Shown piece by piece: positions 1-12,110 of a DNA stretch of 64,000 nucleotides. This stretch comes from Massospora cicadina. Its lineage: Eukaryota; Entomophthoromycota; Entomophthoromycetes; Entomophthorales; Entomophthoraceae. The first letter of the stretch is position 1; every line of letters begins with the position of its first letter. The notes under the pieces are model-generated. The model searched no databases, was not told the DNA's origin, and saw only the letters and a program-made list of their open reading frames with translations. Made by a program: the position numbers and the translations under genes. Where the stretch lies: assembly GCA_022478985.1 (NCBI GenBank), contig JAKSZP010006728.1, positions 62,001 through 126,000 of the forward strand, in the 5' to 3' direction.

Positions 1-790
1 ATATCTCAATATAAATTTAGGCCGATTATTCTTTTGACAGCTTGGGTCAAGTATTCTCACTTAATTCAGGCTGATTATAAATACAACAAACTCAGCAATT
101 GTTCATGATAGATCGGGCACAATATTGACCATATATCATAAAGAAAGCGTTTGAGGATTGATTCCTTAATATAGCTTAAAAATCCTTGAGCAAAAGCAAC
201 TATAAGATTGACGTCATATTTTTGCAATCAATTCCACCCTATGGCAAAAATTGTATGTTGATCCTCATAATTGACAGAATAGCACTTGTACGAGAGCTGC
301 CCAAATTTGAGTGCATAGTGCTATTGAAAAGGGCAAGCTGAAGTCCTGATTAGGGGTACTTAATTTACTCAAAAAGATGCTAAATTTCCCAAAAGTTGTG
401 ATTTTTCAGCTTTATGATGAAACTCAAATAGGTTGATTTTAGGACAATTTTGCACTTTTGTGTTGCGTTTTTTTCCTAAAGCATTCCAGATTTAGATTAT
501 TTTGCCACTAATAGACCTAGCAATAGGTCATGGTCATATCTGAAAAGAACTGAGGTGGAAAATAATTATCTGCGGGAATTGCATGCTTGAAATGTGGTAA
601 GGATATGCCATAGAGGTATAAATAATGGTGCCCAGCCTAATGAATTTATTATCCAATACTATCTCCTAATAGAATATATTTTCTTGATTCTTTTTTTATC
701 TTATTCTTATCAGAGTCTGTTCTTAAAAGAATGTTGACAAGCTGCTAAGTTAGAGATCTTCAGCTTGTACCTTTGCCTTCCTTAGTAGAT
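1..790. other. AT-rich spacer, no gene seen
   Basis: Low-complexity, AT-rich DNA to the left of Gypsy-1. I found no reading frame of useful length, no repeat shared with the rest of the window and no RNA-like fold. It may be host intergenic DNA or very old transposon sequence. Confidence 0.5.
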
Positions 791-1380
791 TTTATAAATT
801 TGGAGGTATATTAGAGATACGCTGAGGGGTTTCTGCACAAGGTTACGCCCACTGAGCAATAGGACCAACGATATGAAGATTGTCATCCTTGTAACAATGT
901 AATAAACTTAAATAAATATGGAGCAATTTTCTGAAAACACTTCTATATATCAATTATTTTTTCAGCAGATCCTCACTGGTCCGCTCACTCTTTTCTACTC
1001 ACAAAAATCCTCCTCTTTCAATCTTCTCATATCACTTATATCTCAGTGCATCAGTCAATACCAACCCTTTAGTTTAGACTATTCGTTACACTGTATTCTC
1101 ATTGGTTCCAGCAGAGTTCACCATTTATTAAATTCATGATTGCCTTAGTTTGAGGTTATCCACTCCTTAGTCACCATATGTTGTCATCTCATTATTCATC
1201 ATTCATTGACACCACCTTATCGCCTGATTTGGAGGAGATCGAATATTATCCTTTCCAACCCAATATCGCCTCTTCTTAAGGCGCTTGAATAATTGTAGCC
1301 CAGAGTCATGATCAGCAAATTTTACCCATCCCGCCATAATGACTTAAGGATTATCATCCAGTCATATCAGAATCACAACA
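791..1380 (-). repeat. Gypsy-1 3' LTR
   Basis: This matches 6285-6872 over its whole length, including blocks around 'gagcaataggaccaac', 'cattgacaccaccttatcgc' and the ending 'gtcatatcagaa'. The + strand left edge is set by the position equivalent to the PBS-abutting start of the other LTR; here the expected TG reads TT. The two LTRs differ at many positions, so the insertion is old. Confidence 0.8.
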
Positions 1381-1393
1381 TTACCCCCCCTTG
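1381..1393 (-). promoter_or_regulatory. Gypsy-1 polypurine tract
   Basis: The + strand reads ttaccccccccttg directly after the LTR edge, which is a G-rich purine run on the minus strand immediately upstream of the 3' LTR. This is where plus-strand DNA synthesis is primed in LTR retrotransposons. Confidence 0.65.
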
Positions 1394-1499
1394 ACTGTAT
1401 AATACAGCTCCTTTTGATTATACGCTTGGAGGAACTTTGCGTGCACTTGGTTAGTAATCTGGCTGCTCGCAGGTTCCTTGATGGTATATGAGTTGATAC

Positions 1500-2330
1500 C
1501 CTGCTTTCAATATCTTTGAATGGACCAATCAAAATACTGGCCAATTTGTGTTTCCACTCAACCCATGTTGATCATGAAATAGAACCATGTCCCCATCTTT
1601 GAGCTGGACTAGCCCACTACGCCATACCTGATTGGCAATCTGGTTCTTTATATTTTTGGCTGAACTGAACAAATATTCCTCAGTTTGCAATTTTTTTGGA
1701 GTGTCAGCTAGTGTCATCAAATAATGGTGGGGGTCATTCTTCCAGTATTTAATACACAAGCATAGAGCAGCGCCAGAAGAGTAGGGTGTCATCCATGCAG
1801 TCAATGAAAGGGGATTTTGCCCGTGGCAGAATGGTGGCTAATGTTGTATGCAAACCCAGTGTGGAAAGGAAGGAGCTCCAATTGGAAGGTCGATCCATTA
1901 CCAAATTCTGGAGTATGTTCACCAAGGTCCCATTAACTCGTTCAACCATCCCATTAGATTCTAGTGATACAGGGTCATCTAAACTCTGTGGATGGCCATC
2001 AATTCATTGAGCTTGGTTAAAATGTGGGAGGTGAAGTTAATTCTGTTATCCGTGAGGATGAACTGAGGACAGTCATGTCGCTGAATTATACATTTCATCA
2101 CAAACTTAGTTACCATGATTGCCCCCAAATCACTTATTGCTCATGCCTCAACCCACCTGGTCAAGTGGTCAATCGCCACCAGATTATACTTGGACCAATT
2201 TTCTCCAGTTGTCAGAGGCACTACAACATCAAACAAAACCGTATGCCAAGTAAAAAGAGGTTTTACTAGCGGGTAGGAAGTCTAATGTTGGAACAGCTTT
2301 TCCACTTGGCACTGGTAGCAGCAGGAAATG
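1500..2330 (-). pseudogene. Gypsy-1 integrase remnant
   Basis: Minus-strand fragments read MVERVNGTLVNILQNLV near 1890-1949, which matches the conserved segment around the catalytic glutamate of Ty3/Gypsy integrases. Downstream pieces (1529-1804) match the region after the core, ending in a 'lkdGDMVLFHD'-like stretch typical of the integrase C-terminal part. The frame is broken several times. Integrase would insert the cDNA into the genome; this copy cannot. Confidence 0.7.
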
Positions 2331-2699
2331 GTTTGAGCACGTCAAATTTCATGCTTTCCCAGTAATAATGAGGTCACAATAATTACAGGGTCTTGCATAC
2401 TCCACCATGTACAACTGCTTGGTGTGCTCATAATAATATTTGGTTGGGCGGAAGGCCTTGGGATATTTACTGTAGTGTCCCACATATACTTGTAAAACTC
2501 GCCGTTCTTCTGGAACGTATTGGCCCTTAACTAGTCTAATACTTTGATGACCTGAGACGGTTCATTGTCATACTTTCCGCTGAGCATCTTTTGTACACTA
2601 TGTTGCTCATATCTGCCATAACTGCAATTGTTGGTTGTCTTGACAACTAATCAGCATTCTGGTGTTTTGCTCCAGGTTAGTGGAGAATCTCAGAGTCAA

Positions 2700-3790
2700 A
2701 AGCCTGCAGTTTGAGGGCCCATTGGGCTAAACGCCCTTCAGGCTCCTTGAGGTCTGCAACCAGCGTAATGAATCGTGATTTGGTATGACCTTAAACTTCA
2801 CTCCATGTAAGTACACTTTAAATTGCTTATATGCGTAAATCACTACTAAGAACTCCCACTTGGTCACAGTATAACTATGCCCACGGCAATTCAGGCTCTG
2901 ACTTCTGTACACAACTGGGTGCTCCTACCCCTCATTGTCTTTTTGGGATAGGACTGACCCAATGGCGGAAAGGGAAGCATTGTCTGGACAATAAACTCTT
3001 TATCAAAATTGTGATAGTGCAGCACTGGCGCACTGCTCAACGCCATCAAAAGTGTATAAAAGGAGCATTGTCGACATTCTGTCCATGCAAAGCAGCATCC
3101 TTCTCCAATAGCTTAAGCAGAGGACCTCCAATACAACTAAAGTTAGGTATAAAAAATGGCGGTAATAACTGAACATCCCTAAAAAGACAGGTATATTGCG
3201 CTTACTAGTTGGCATAGTCATCTTTTGGATAGCCTCCACTTTGGCTAGTTAGGGCGTCAGCCTAATCGCATCTACCACAAACCTAAGGGACTTTTTATTC
3301 CTTAAAGAAAGTGCATTTACGGGGCTTGATTTTGATGTTGGCCTCCACAAGCTGGTGGAAGACCTCCTTGAGATGGGTAAGGTGCTTTGAGAATGTACAT
3401 GAAAAACATTGATATCATCGAGTTACACAAGTACTCATGACAGATAAGGTCGCTGAGAATAGTGTCCATGGCCTGTTGGAATGTAGCTGGGTAAATATAC
3501 AGTCCTTGTGGCATCCTGGTCAGTTGGAAAAGCTCTTTGGGCGTTATAATGGCGCATTTCTCCTTTTCGCTGTGGGCAACTCAATTTTCCAATACCCAGA
3601 TATCAAATCCATTGCTGAGAAGTAACGAGCTCCTCCCAAAATCCAAGGCATCATCAATTTGCAGCAAAAGGTGTGAGTCCTTTTTAGTAATACTGTTGAG
3701 TTTCTGGTACTCTATTAAAACCCAGTTAATACCATCCTTCTTTTTGACAGTTAGAACAGGCAAAGCTTACAGACTTTTTGAAAATTTGAG
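2700..3790 (-). pseudogene. Gypsy-1 reverse transcriptase and RNase H remnant
   Basis: On the minus strand, 3763-3581 reads PVLTVKKKDG...YQKLNSITKKDS, the RT N-terminal block. 3514-3317 reads MPQGL...PATFQQAMDTILSDL, and the frame beside it carries LDDINVF with the catalytic aspartate pair preceded by a stop. 3239-3003 has the thumb segment FLGMFSYYRHF. 2912-2727 reads TVTKWEFLVVIYAYKQFKVYL, the RNase H domain. The order is correct for Ty3/Gypsy pol, but at least three frame changes separate the pieces. Confidence 0.8.
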
Positions 3791-4589
3791 CATCCCATGC
3801 TCAAGAAGCTTTTCAATTTCTTTGGTAACGACTTCTCACCTGCCCTTGATCAGCAGATTGGCTGAGACCTTATGGTAGGATGATCCCCAGTGTCCACTTG
3901 ATGGACCACCCCTGTACACACCATAAGTCATGATTGTCAGCAGCAAAGATCACCTTATATTTTCAAATAGAGCTATCACCTGATTTTTTTGGTCTTCCAA
4001 TAAACCCATTATATTCATTGTGTGGTACCACCGACATTATGATGAGCTTCGGTTTGACAGGTAGACCAAAAATTATCCAGAGACCCAAACTCATGAACCT
4101 GAAGGACCTCTTCAACTGGGGTCAAGTGTAAATACGTCACTATTTGATGCTGGCGGATTTTCATTGGTTTGTTCTGTAAATTTGCTAACAAAACTCCTAA
4201 TCTACCTATGGCCTGGAAGTATTATACCTGAAGCCACGTGGGGCTCAAGCCATGATTGCTGATAAGGACCAATAACTTCCCCATAGAGTTTATCTGGCAC
4301 TTTTACCACCAATTTGGTGTTCACTATTTGTTGGTGACTGAAGGGGATGGACATGGGGCCAGCTGCTCTGAGCGGCAACCCTTGATAATCATATATCTGT
4401 TGGGGAAGGGTCCAGGTTTTTCCCTTTATTTGATGGTAGCAAACATAATCAGCCTGTCACTGTCTTCCAGGTTGACATAACCCATGTGCACCGGATCCTT
4501 TGGCACTCTGCTAAAGGTGAAGTAAATTGGGATACGCTGCCCCAGTTTTTGAAGGTCTCCACCACCATATCAACAAAAGCTCCAAAAGT

Positions 4590-4870
4590 GTAACATAAAA
4601 GTGGTTCCAATTAGCAGGTCATAGTTATTATTTGGTAGCACTATCGCTGGGGCTATAATGACAATTGACCAAAACCGCAAGGGTACGTGCTGTACGCTCC
4701 CTCAGAGACCATGCTTACACACCCACAGTCCCATAAACCATTCAATGTTGTACATCAGGCTTTCATGTCAGCTTTGCCACCAACTTTGTAAACACTATGT
4801 TAACTGGAGTGCCCGTATTGATTATAGAGTGGACTTGGGTTCTTGCTATAACAATATCACATATGTACAC
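4590..4870 (-). pseudogene. Gypsy-1 retropepsin-like protease remnant
   Basis: The minus strand reads IINTGTPVNIVFTKLV and further on APAIVLPNNNYDLLIGTTF. These match the active-site strand and the 'I(L/I)IG' region of retroviral-type aspartic proteases. The catalytic aspartate of the usual D-T/S-G triplet is asparagine here (codon at 4818-4820), a G-to-A change. The equivalent residues of Gypsy-2 are very similar. Confidence 0.65.
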
Positions 4871-5149
4871 TCAGAGTAAGATAAATTCTGATTGTTTAAA
4901 ACGTGGACATTTAACTGATCTCTTTTTCCAAGGAAGCTCATAATACTTTCCCCAACTTTAAGGTATTCTTTAACAGTAGCGTCCACAGGGAGGGCGGTGT
5001 TTACCTCCCTTAAGAGAAGCACATCAGAGGTTGTATCTGATTTACCTGTAGAAATTTGGTCAAACATTTGACAGGCATAAGGCTTCATTGGCTCCTGGGG
5101 TCCTTCTTCCACCATGTCCTTGCTTTGCGCTTGTGTCAATACATTCAAC

Positions 5150-6200
5150 CCTCCAAATAACTGCTGGTATAGGAATGAATCATTATACTGAGGGACTTCC
5201 GCTGAATTACATGAATAGGTTTAGATGGGACGTATGAGGTTGTAATATCAGAGGTAGAGCCCATCGCTACTACGCTCCAAATTTTCCCTGATTGTACTGG
5301 TCCTGCAATAGGTAATGGATTCAATGATTGGGGCAACCTCATGCCAGGTGCCCAGGGTGACTGCATTCAAAACAATTGACCTCATAGGTTCTGAGTCTTT
5401 GATTATTATAAGATGAGCCTTGCCAATAATTTAATTGTGGGTGATCGGCGTAATTAGACTCAGTTCAGTAGTTGGGTTGTTGATGATAAGCAGGTCCAGG
5501 GCAGGAGTTGAACGGCTGGGGGTACTCGCCAGAATCTGGACTGGTTGGGAATATTCCTTAAATAAAAAGGTCTAGTGACAGCGATGGTATGTTTCCGCTC
5601 TGTATTGGTGGAGGGAAGGGTAAAGATAGATGGCACAAAAACTGAACAATTTTGAGAGGGGTACGTCACCATCCAAAATTGTGGTTTTGTTGTTGTATAG
5701 CTCACAGTATGGCTTCACTGCAGAGGTCATTGCAATGCACACGTCGGATCTGGGTAAAGTCCCTGCCCCAATAACGCACGAGCTTCCACCATAAATCAAT
5801 CAGAAAAGACAGTGAGGGTCTCATTAAACTGAAACCTAATGGTCAAGAACTCGGCATTTTACTGTGACATCTTTGCTGTACCATTGAATACCCGCAGCAA
5901 AGTATCCTTCACTTCCTGATATGTAACGGAACTGTTTGGAAGATAACAGGTGACTTAGTTGACACTTCTAACATATAAGGTGGATATTAACAGTTTTGCT
6001 TTCCGTTGATCTGAGGCTCCTTCTGTTGTAAACTCGAATCACTTAAAGAACCCATGTATATTTCCATTGCAATTAAACGGAGGCAGCTTATCACTACAAA
6101 CTTCTTGAAAAAGCTTATCCTGCCTTTTGAGCACAGCGTCCAAGGCAAGTCTGAGTTCTGCATATTCAACTTTGTATCATGTCATGAAGATCCCCGTCAA
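5150..6200 (-). pseudogene. Gypsy-1 gag remnant with broken zinc knuckle
   Basis: At 5333-5374 the minus strand encodes CFECSHPGHLA-stop-GC, a CX2CX4HX4C zinc knuckle in which one internal codon is TGA (most simply TGG to TGA). Nucleocapsid knuckles bind the element RNA. The region upstream to about 6200 lies in the gag position, but I can align no other gag motif with confidence. Confidence 0.55.
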
Positions 6201-6262
6201 AGCAAGCCTGATGCAACATGGTTAGCAACTAAAGAATTTTTATTTCTTGGTGATTGATCAAT

Positions 6263-6283
6263 GGCCCCCAGTAGTGAGGACCA
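6263..6283 (-). promoter_or_regulatory. Gypsy-1 primer-binding site
   Basis: The minus strand reads TGGTCCTCACTACTGGGGG, starting one base from the 5' LTR. It begins with TGG, as expected for pairing with a tRNA CCA end. It closely resembles the PBSs at 11175-11192, 12870-12887 and 41189-41206, which supports the LTR boundary at 6285. Confidence 0.65.
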
Positions 6284-6284
6284 C

Positions 6285-6872
6285 TGTATAAATATGGCGC
6301 CATATCTGAGATATAATGAGGGTTACTGCAGAGGGTTACACCCATTGAGCAATAGGACCAACATCATAAAGATCATCATCCTCAAAAAGTTTTAATAAAC
6401 TTTTAATAAATATGGAGCGATTGCCCCAATGACACTTCTTTATTGAATTTAATATTTTCAGTGAATCCTCTCTATTTTCTCACTCTCTTCTATTCACAGT
6501 AATCCTACTCTTTCAATATTCTCAAATCTCTTATACCTCAGTGGCCTTAATTAATAGCAACCTTTTTGCTTAGACTATTCATTCCACCATATTCTCATTG
6601 GTTCTGGCAGAATTCACCATTTATTAAATTCATGATCACCTTTGAGGCGATCCACTAATTATTCATCATACGTTGACATCTCATTATTCATCATTCATTG
6701 ACACCACCTTATCGCCTAATTTGGAGGCGATACAATATTATCCTTTCCAACCCAATATCGCCTCATCCTAAGGCGCTCAAATTATCGTAACTTAGAAACA
6801 TGACTGACAGATTTTACCTCATTCCACTGTAATGACTTAGGGTTATTGTCCAGTCATATCAGAACCATGACA
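6285..6872 (-). repeat. Gypsy-1 5' LTR
   Basis: Partner of the repeat at 791-1380. It starts TGTATAAATATGG on the + strand and ends in CA. Confidence 0.8.
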
Positions 6873-7179
6873 GCAGAAATTCCCAAATATGAAGGGAAAT
6901 TTAGCCAAAGATCGACCAAAAGAGTCATATTAATTTAATTAATCTTGGTGAGCTTCCAAACGGTCAATATACCATAAGACACTTGCTAAAAGAAAGGCTT
7001 TTTTTGGCTAAACTTCTTCCCAATTATACATGTATTTTTTTTGAGTGATCATTCTTAGATTCAACAATAATATATTCCATATTTTTAAATTATCTTCATT
7101 CAAGGAGGAGCAACTTACTACCCCAGAGCCCATTAATATGAAGAAGCTCTCAAGAGGCAGAAGTTGAGGCGATACTGAC

Positions 7180-7350
7180 CTTAAGGAAATCCAGGTGGTC
7201 TGGACATTACTTTGTTGCATGGAAAGGTTACCCTACCTATTAAAAAAGATGGATAAGCGCAAGTGACTTTGAGAACTGTAGGATCTAATGGCTGAGTTTC
7301 ATGAGTCACATCCTGAGGCACCTATCCAACTAAGAAAGTTTGCTGCTATT
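7180..7350 (+). pseudogene. Chromodomain remnant of a Ty3/Gypsy integrase
   Basis: The + strand reads GHYFVAWKGYP near 7203-7235 and, after a frame change, LMAEFHESHPEAP near 7285-7325. This is the conserved layout of chromodomains at the end of chromovirus integrases: a YLVKWKGYP-like strand, then a helix ending in an 'FH..HP' motif. The WEP segment between them is lost. No matching RT lies upstream, so this is an orphan 3' pol fragment. In intact chromoviruses the domain directs integration to modified chromatin. Confidence 0.6.
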
Positions 7351-8089
7351 CTGGCCATCAAACTCTTCGCCATACACAAGAACTACTCCCTGGTTCATAT
7401 ACCAGAAAAAGGTACCTTTTCTTTAAAAAAGGAGAATATAATGTAAGTTTGAATAGCCAACTTTTTGTGTGGACTTTAAAAAGCTCCCTTATAGAGGAAT
7501 GAAGGGATCTAAGGCACCTGAAGAGCCCTCAGTTCAACTGGATGACTTGACCCATGCTGTTGATAACATTTGGCAATTGCCTTAGCCCCAAACAATCATC
7601 TATTTTACCTCCCTTTTATGCTTCTTCATTGTGAATAGGATCAAGTGGTCTGTAGGGAGGTAGATCTGGCCATAGGCCACCAGCAGGACACCCATCTTAC
7701 TCGGTCCCCACCCTGTCATCCCTAACCCCTTAGAAACTATAAAATTTGACCTCAAAACTCTTGAAGGCGTTAGAGAGTCAGAAATACCAGATTGAGTCAC
7801 AAAATTTAAGGTTTTGGGTTCTGGGGTGCTGAACCAAATTAAGAACCTATTCCTGACAAAAAAATTTTGACTGATTATTAAAATTGAATCTGCTGAAAAC
7901 TAATTATGCGGAGCAAATGATAAAAACATATCTGCTCAAATTTGGATCATTAAGAGTACCTCCGCCACTGATCCAAAAATAAATCATCAGAGCTTTCATG
8001 ACCTTGTATGTAAGATATATGATGACCTCTCAACCCAGGCTGATCTTTAAATGCACGTCAGCCAAACAGTTCAAGTCATTCCCTAATCC

Positions 8090-8300
8090 CTTCCCCCACC
8101 ACCAAGTATAAAGGACAACTGCCCTTATAAGGGCCAGTCGTCAGTTCATTATTTCAGTTTAATAAAAACTTTAGTTAACAAATGCCCTCTCAGCGGATTA
8201 CAATGGCCTAGTTGCTACCAACCTTATCTCTTTAAACACAACTAAACATGCTGCAATCAGCGTTCTAGGACCAAAGATCATTGGGTGAACACTATGATCC
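8090..8300 (+). repeat. Possible LTR 3' end with degenerate PBS
   Basis: A TATA-like 'gtataaagg' (about 8105) is followed by AATAAAA at about 8161. Then comes a TGGGTGAACACTATG block at 8281-8295 that partly resembles the PBS shared by the LTR elements in this window. There is no second LTR to confirm it, so it could be chance. Confidence 0.25.
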
Positions 8301-9747
8301 ATCAATCCAGCAGCTCAAAACATGCTAGCTGAGGTCTTCAGAAGGTATGCTTCCAACATGCTTCTCCAAACCACCATACCAGAAAGGATCCCTGATCTTC
8401 CAGTCCAGTTTGCTAACCCACCACTGGTTCATCGTGATTTGGCCAACTAAAAGTTTTTCAACCCTTACTTCGGATGGACATTGTTATCCACCTATCCGCC
8501 TTGCCAAACCATTATGGTTTTGGTGTAATCTGGATAAGATGAAGCATCCATCTCTAAAAATTTTGATACATATTTGTGGGCGAAGAAAACCCATCCTTGC
8601 AACATGGAGGTGAAGCTTAGTCACTTGGTTATCCAGAGCATTGCTCCTTGGTGAATTTTAACCCAATTTACATCAATTATTTGATCTTCCGCTCCAATGA
8701 TTTTTCTGAATCCACGAAGCAGCTTAAGACTAACAATTGTGAGATGATGCCCAAGCCCACACCATATTCAATCAAGTCAATTCATATAAATTGTGAACCC
8801 AAACCTTATTTTGTGGTTCATCAACATTTAATGAACCTAAGGACTCTTATATTTATATAACGAACATGTAATTTTGAACTGAAACTAACGGACAGCTGAA
8901 AATAGGATGATTTATCATACTCCATGCTTACCCACCCTTGAGGGCTTCCCCTCAAGACCCGCGGTTGCCCCCATAACAGCCATCTGGTTTTCTATAGGGG
9001 CTTTTGATACGTTACTTAACTTTTACTACCCTCATATAAACCGTAGGGCGTCCCTCCTCCAGGTCATTAGTACTGCTATGCCACTGGCATTCTAGGCTTT
9101 TCACTGGGTTGTCACACACATATTGGAAGCCCAGTCTTACTTTAATTAGCAGAATTCTGAAATTTGATGATCATGAGACAGGAAGTGTTTATTGTAACCT
9201 TTCTTTTGTAGTTTGTATAACAGCATTGCAATTTAACTGTAGTTGACAATAAAAGTGAGGTAACTTTAAATGACTAGAAACCTCAAATGCTCATTTGCAT
9301 TGGTGGGTATAGGTCAGATTAATATAGCTCATACTTTGCCCATATTGGTTTTTTACTTTGTGGTAAGTAAGTGTACTGAGATTAAGTCATTAAGTATAAA
9401 TGATGAGTTTAACTTTATCCAATTGTGCAGTTTAATATAACTGAGTACTTCGTTTAGATTTAAGAGGTGATGACAAAATCCTTTTTATTAAACTGTAATG
9501 TTGTACAATTACGCCATTAAACACTACCTCTAATGAATTTAAGAAGGTTCCTACATCTTTCTAGGAAGGTTCTAGGGGCACTGGTTTAACTAGATGGATT
9601 TTATAAACTAAGATTAACCAAAACTGGTCATTAATATGTTTTGAAAATGTATTTTCTTCTGTTATATACTAATAGTATCTGGAGAACAGGCCAATGCTGG
9701 ATAAAGCTGCGCTCGCCCACTGAGCTAATTATCTCAGAGTTTAGAAG

Positions 9748-9753
9748 AAGGGG
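9748..9753. repeat. Target-site duplication of the TRIM-like element, left
   Basis: AAGGGG directly precedes the TG of the left LTR and is repeated exactly at 16456-16461 after the CA of the right LTR. Confidence 0.75.
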
Positions 9754-10907
9754 TGTTGTGAATTTTTCATATATTTTAAATAGGAACTCCATTAGTGTGC
9801 CAGGCCAGCAGTATGAAGACTTCTGGTCCTTGCTGTTTCGCCTTCATAAGCCACCTTTCAATACAAGCACGCAGTGCAACTCTCCAATTCAAGACCAAAA
9901 CCTTTACATTAAACTTAGAACCCCCTCTTGGGTAGCACCAGTGGTCCTCATCCCCTTCCTGGGCAGCCTTGCCCCTTGCTCCTCCACCATCATAGTTAAT
10001 CCCCATCATTCCCTCATTGTATCCAATGACTGGGCAAGTCCCCGAGGAGCTTTCCTGTAGATCCAGGTATTGGGGTTGATAGCACTGACCACCCCTAGGT
10101 GCACTCACACAGCACCTAACCTTGGGGATCTTTAGTCCCACCTCTACCAGCCAAGATAACCTCTGTACACTTTAAAACTAATAAAGGTAGGCAAATAAAA
10201 GATATTTTTTAAAAGTGAGATTCAACCATTTATACTCTAGTCTCCATGGCAATCTACTGCCTGAACATCAACATAATTGACATTCATCGCCAGCATCCCA
10301 TTCAATCATCAGCACTCTCTCTGGCAGTCCCCTCATAATTCAGTATCATTGATGCCAATTTCTACATTGATCCACCCTCAGCATCAATCACTGGTTAAAT
10401 AATATATAGATTTCTATTATAACGTCATCAAATATCCTCAGCCTTAATCTCAGGTAATTATGAACTTCAGTTGGCAGAATGTTCATTGCAATCTTGACTT
10501 TGGATCCATCAGCACCAAATCCAGTAATCTGATTATTCTCGAAATAAGTTTCTGAAGAATTCTATGTAGTACATGATTGGATCATCCTTGGCATCAGTCA
10601 CCAGTGATCCTGAACACCTCAACGGCAAGCCCTTGATCCATCATATTCAATAACAATAAATACGTTGACATCCTCAGCTCCAATCATCAGTGTCAAATAG
10701 GTAAATTGCTATTGGGGATCATTACCAATACTCTTGGAATCTGTAAAAATCCTTGAAACAGCCAAATAAACCAAATGAAGAGCAAAAATAGGTCATTTAC
10801 TTTAGTTATATTATTGAAGCTAGGAGATAAATTGGCAACCATGGCCAACTAATTAAGTACTAACTTCAGTAAATATGATAGGAATCCACCTGGTTAAAAG
10901 CTTAACA
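9754..10907 (-). repeat. TRIM-like element 3' LTR
   Basis: This aligns with 11194-12110 and then with 16211-16455, with shared blocks such as 'tgggcagcc', 'aggtattgg/agg', 'cagcacctaaccttgggg', 'catccttggcatcagtcac' and 'gaccaggt'-like ends. A 139-codon frame inside it (9641-10060) has no recognised family and is probably non-functional. Confidence 0.75.
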
Positions 10908-11193
10908 TTTTCCTAACTTAACCAGATGGTATTCTTCCAGAGCGACTCCTGCATCCTTGGTGGGCCAGAGCATCATTGATGCAATGGTTGGGAAAATTTT
11001 AGCACCACTCTCACCTCCAAGAGGCGTCAGAAACTATGATTTTAGGGCACGGTTCTGCCACTCTTGCTGATCACAGCAGTATCACAACCAGTCGGCATTT
11101 TCTCCCAAAAATCCCAAGTGGCTTACGCCACCTCTTAACAGTACTTTGATTAATCAAGCAAAAAACTAACAGAGCCCCTGTAGTGAGCACCAT
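10908..11193 (-). other. TRIM-like element internal region
   Basis: About 290 bp between the two LTRs, with no coding potential that I can support. Its right end holds the PBS and its left end (ttttcc on +) gives a short A/G tract on the minus strand as a weak polypurine tract. Confidence 0.6.
11175..11192 (-). promoter_or_regulatory. TRIM-like element primer-binding site
   Basis: The minus strand reads TGGTGCTCACTACAGGGG, one base from the TG that starts the right LTR. The same 18-mer is found on the + strand at 12870-12887 in the nested LTR element, and the first 13 bases recur at 41189 in Gypsy-2. Confidence 0.75.
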
Positions 11194-12110
11194 TGTTGCA
11201 AATTTTCATCTGCTACTCTAAGAATTTTATTAGGGGCCAGGCCAACTGTATGAAGACTGCTGACCCTTGCTGTTTCACCTTCATATGCCACCTTTTACTA
11301 CAGGTCAGCAGTGCAATATCTAATCCAGCAGACCAACAACTTCACCATGAGTCAATTAACCCCTCTTGGGTGGGCACCAGTGGACCTCATTCCCCTTCCT
11401 GGGCAGCCCAACACTTTGCTCACCCGCCCCTTATGGTTAATCCCTGTCAGTCCCCCATTATGTCCACTGACTGGTAAAGTCACCGTGGAGATTTCCTATA
11501 GATCCAGGTATTAGGTTGGTAGTGAAGACCACCCCTAGGTTCATTTACCCAGCACCTAACCTTGGGGATCTTTATACCCACCTCTACCATCCAAGATAAC
11601 CTCTGTCCACTTTAAAAATTAATAAAGGTAAGCAAATTATAGTTATTAAAAAGGAGGAGATTCAACTATTTAGAATTAAGCGTTTCCATGGTAATCTGCT
11701 ATCCGCCTATCAACATCTTTAGCATTCATTGCTGGTATCCCATTCAATCATCAGCACTATCACTGGCAATCCACTCTTAACATGTCATTATCAATGCCAA
11801 TTATGTCGATCCATCCTTAGTATCAGTTTCTTGTTGAATTGTACATGGATTTTTATTATAAACGTCATTATATATCCATGGCTTTAGTCGCTGGTAATAT
11901 GATCTTCAGTTGGTGAAATGTCCATTGCGTGCTCAATATTCAGATCCCTCAGCACAAAAGCTATTAATCCGATTATCCTTGGCATAATCTACAAGATAAT
12001 CCCATAATAGTAAATGATCGTATCATCCTTGGCATCAGTCACTGTGATCTTGAACACCATGACGTCAAACTCTTGATCCATCATATATAATAAATAGTTG
12101 TAAATATTTA
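11194..12110 (-). repeat. TRIM-like element 5' LTR, part 1
   Basis: Homologous to 9754-10907 up to about position 10660 of that copy. It stops where the nested LTR element begins; the rest of the LTR resumes at 16211. Confidence 0.7.

Larger units (their letters stand above)
791..6872 (-). mobile_element. Gypsy-1: decayed Ty3/Gypsy LTR retrotransposon
   Basis: Two direct repeats of about 590 bp enclose about 4.9 kb. Read on the minus strand the interior holds gag zinc knuckle, protease, reverse transcriptase, RNase H and integrase fragments in Ty3/Gypsy order. A C-run (G-run on the minus strand) at 1381-1393 sits at the 3' LTR as a polypurine tract, and a PBS-like site at 6263-6283 abuts the 5' LTR. 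Every domain is interrupted by stops and frameshifts, so the copy is dead. It resembles Gypsy-2 in protease (APAIVL...LLIGT/ILIGT) and reverse transcriptase (INVF after the catalytic site), so the two belong to one lineage. I could not find a convincing target-site duplication. Confidence 0.85.
6873..9747. other. Unassigned AT-rich region with TE remnants
   Basis: Apart from the chromodomain remnant near 7.2 kb and a weak LTR-like end near 8.1-8.3 kb, I recognise nothing. A 62-codon frame at 8907-9095 is hydrophobic in part but has no recognisable family. Confidence 0.4.
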
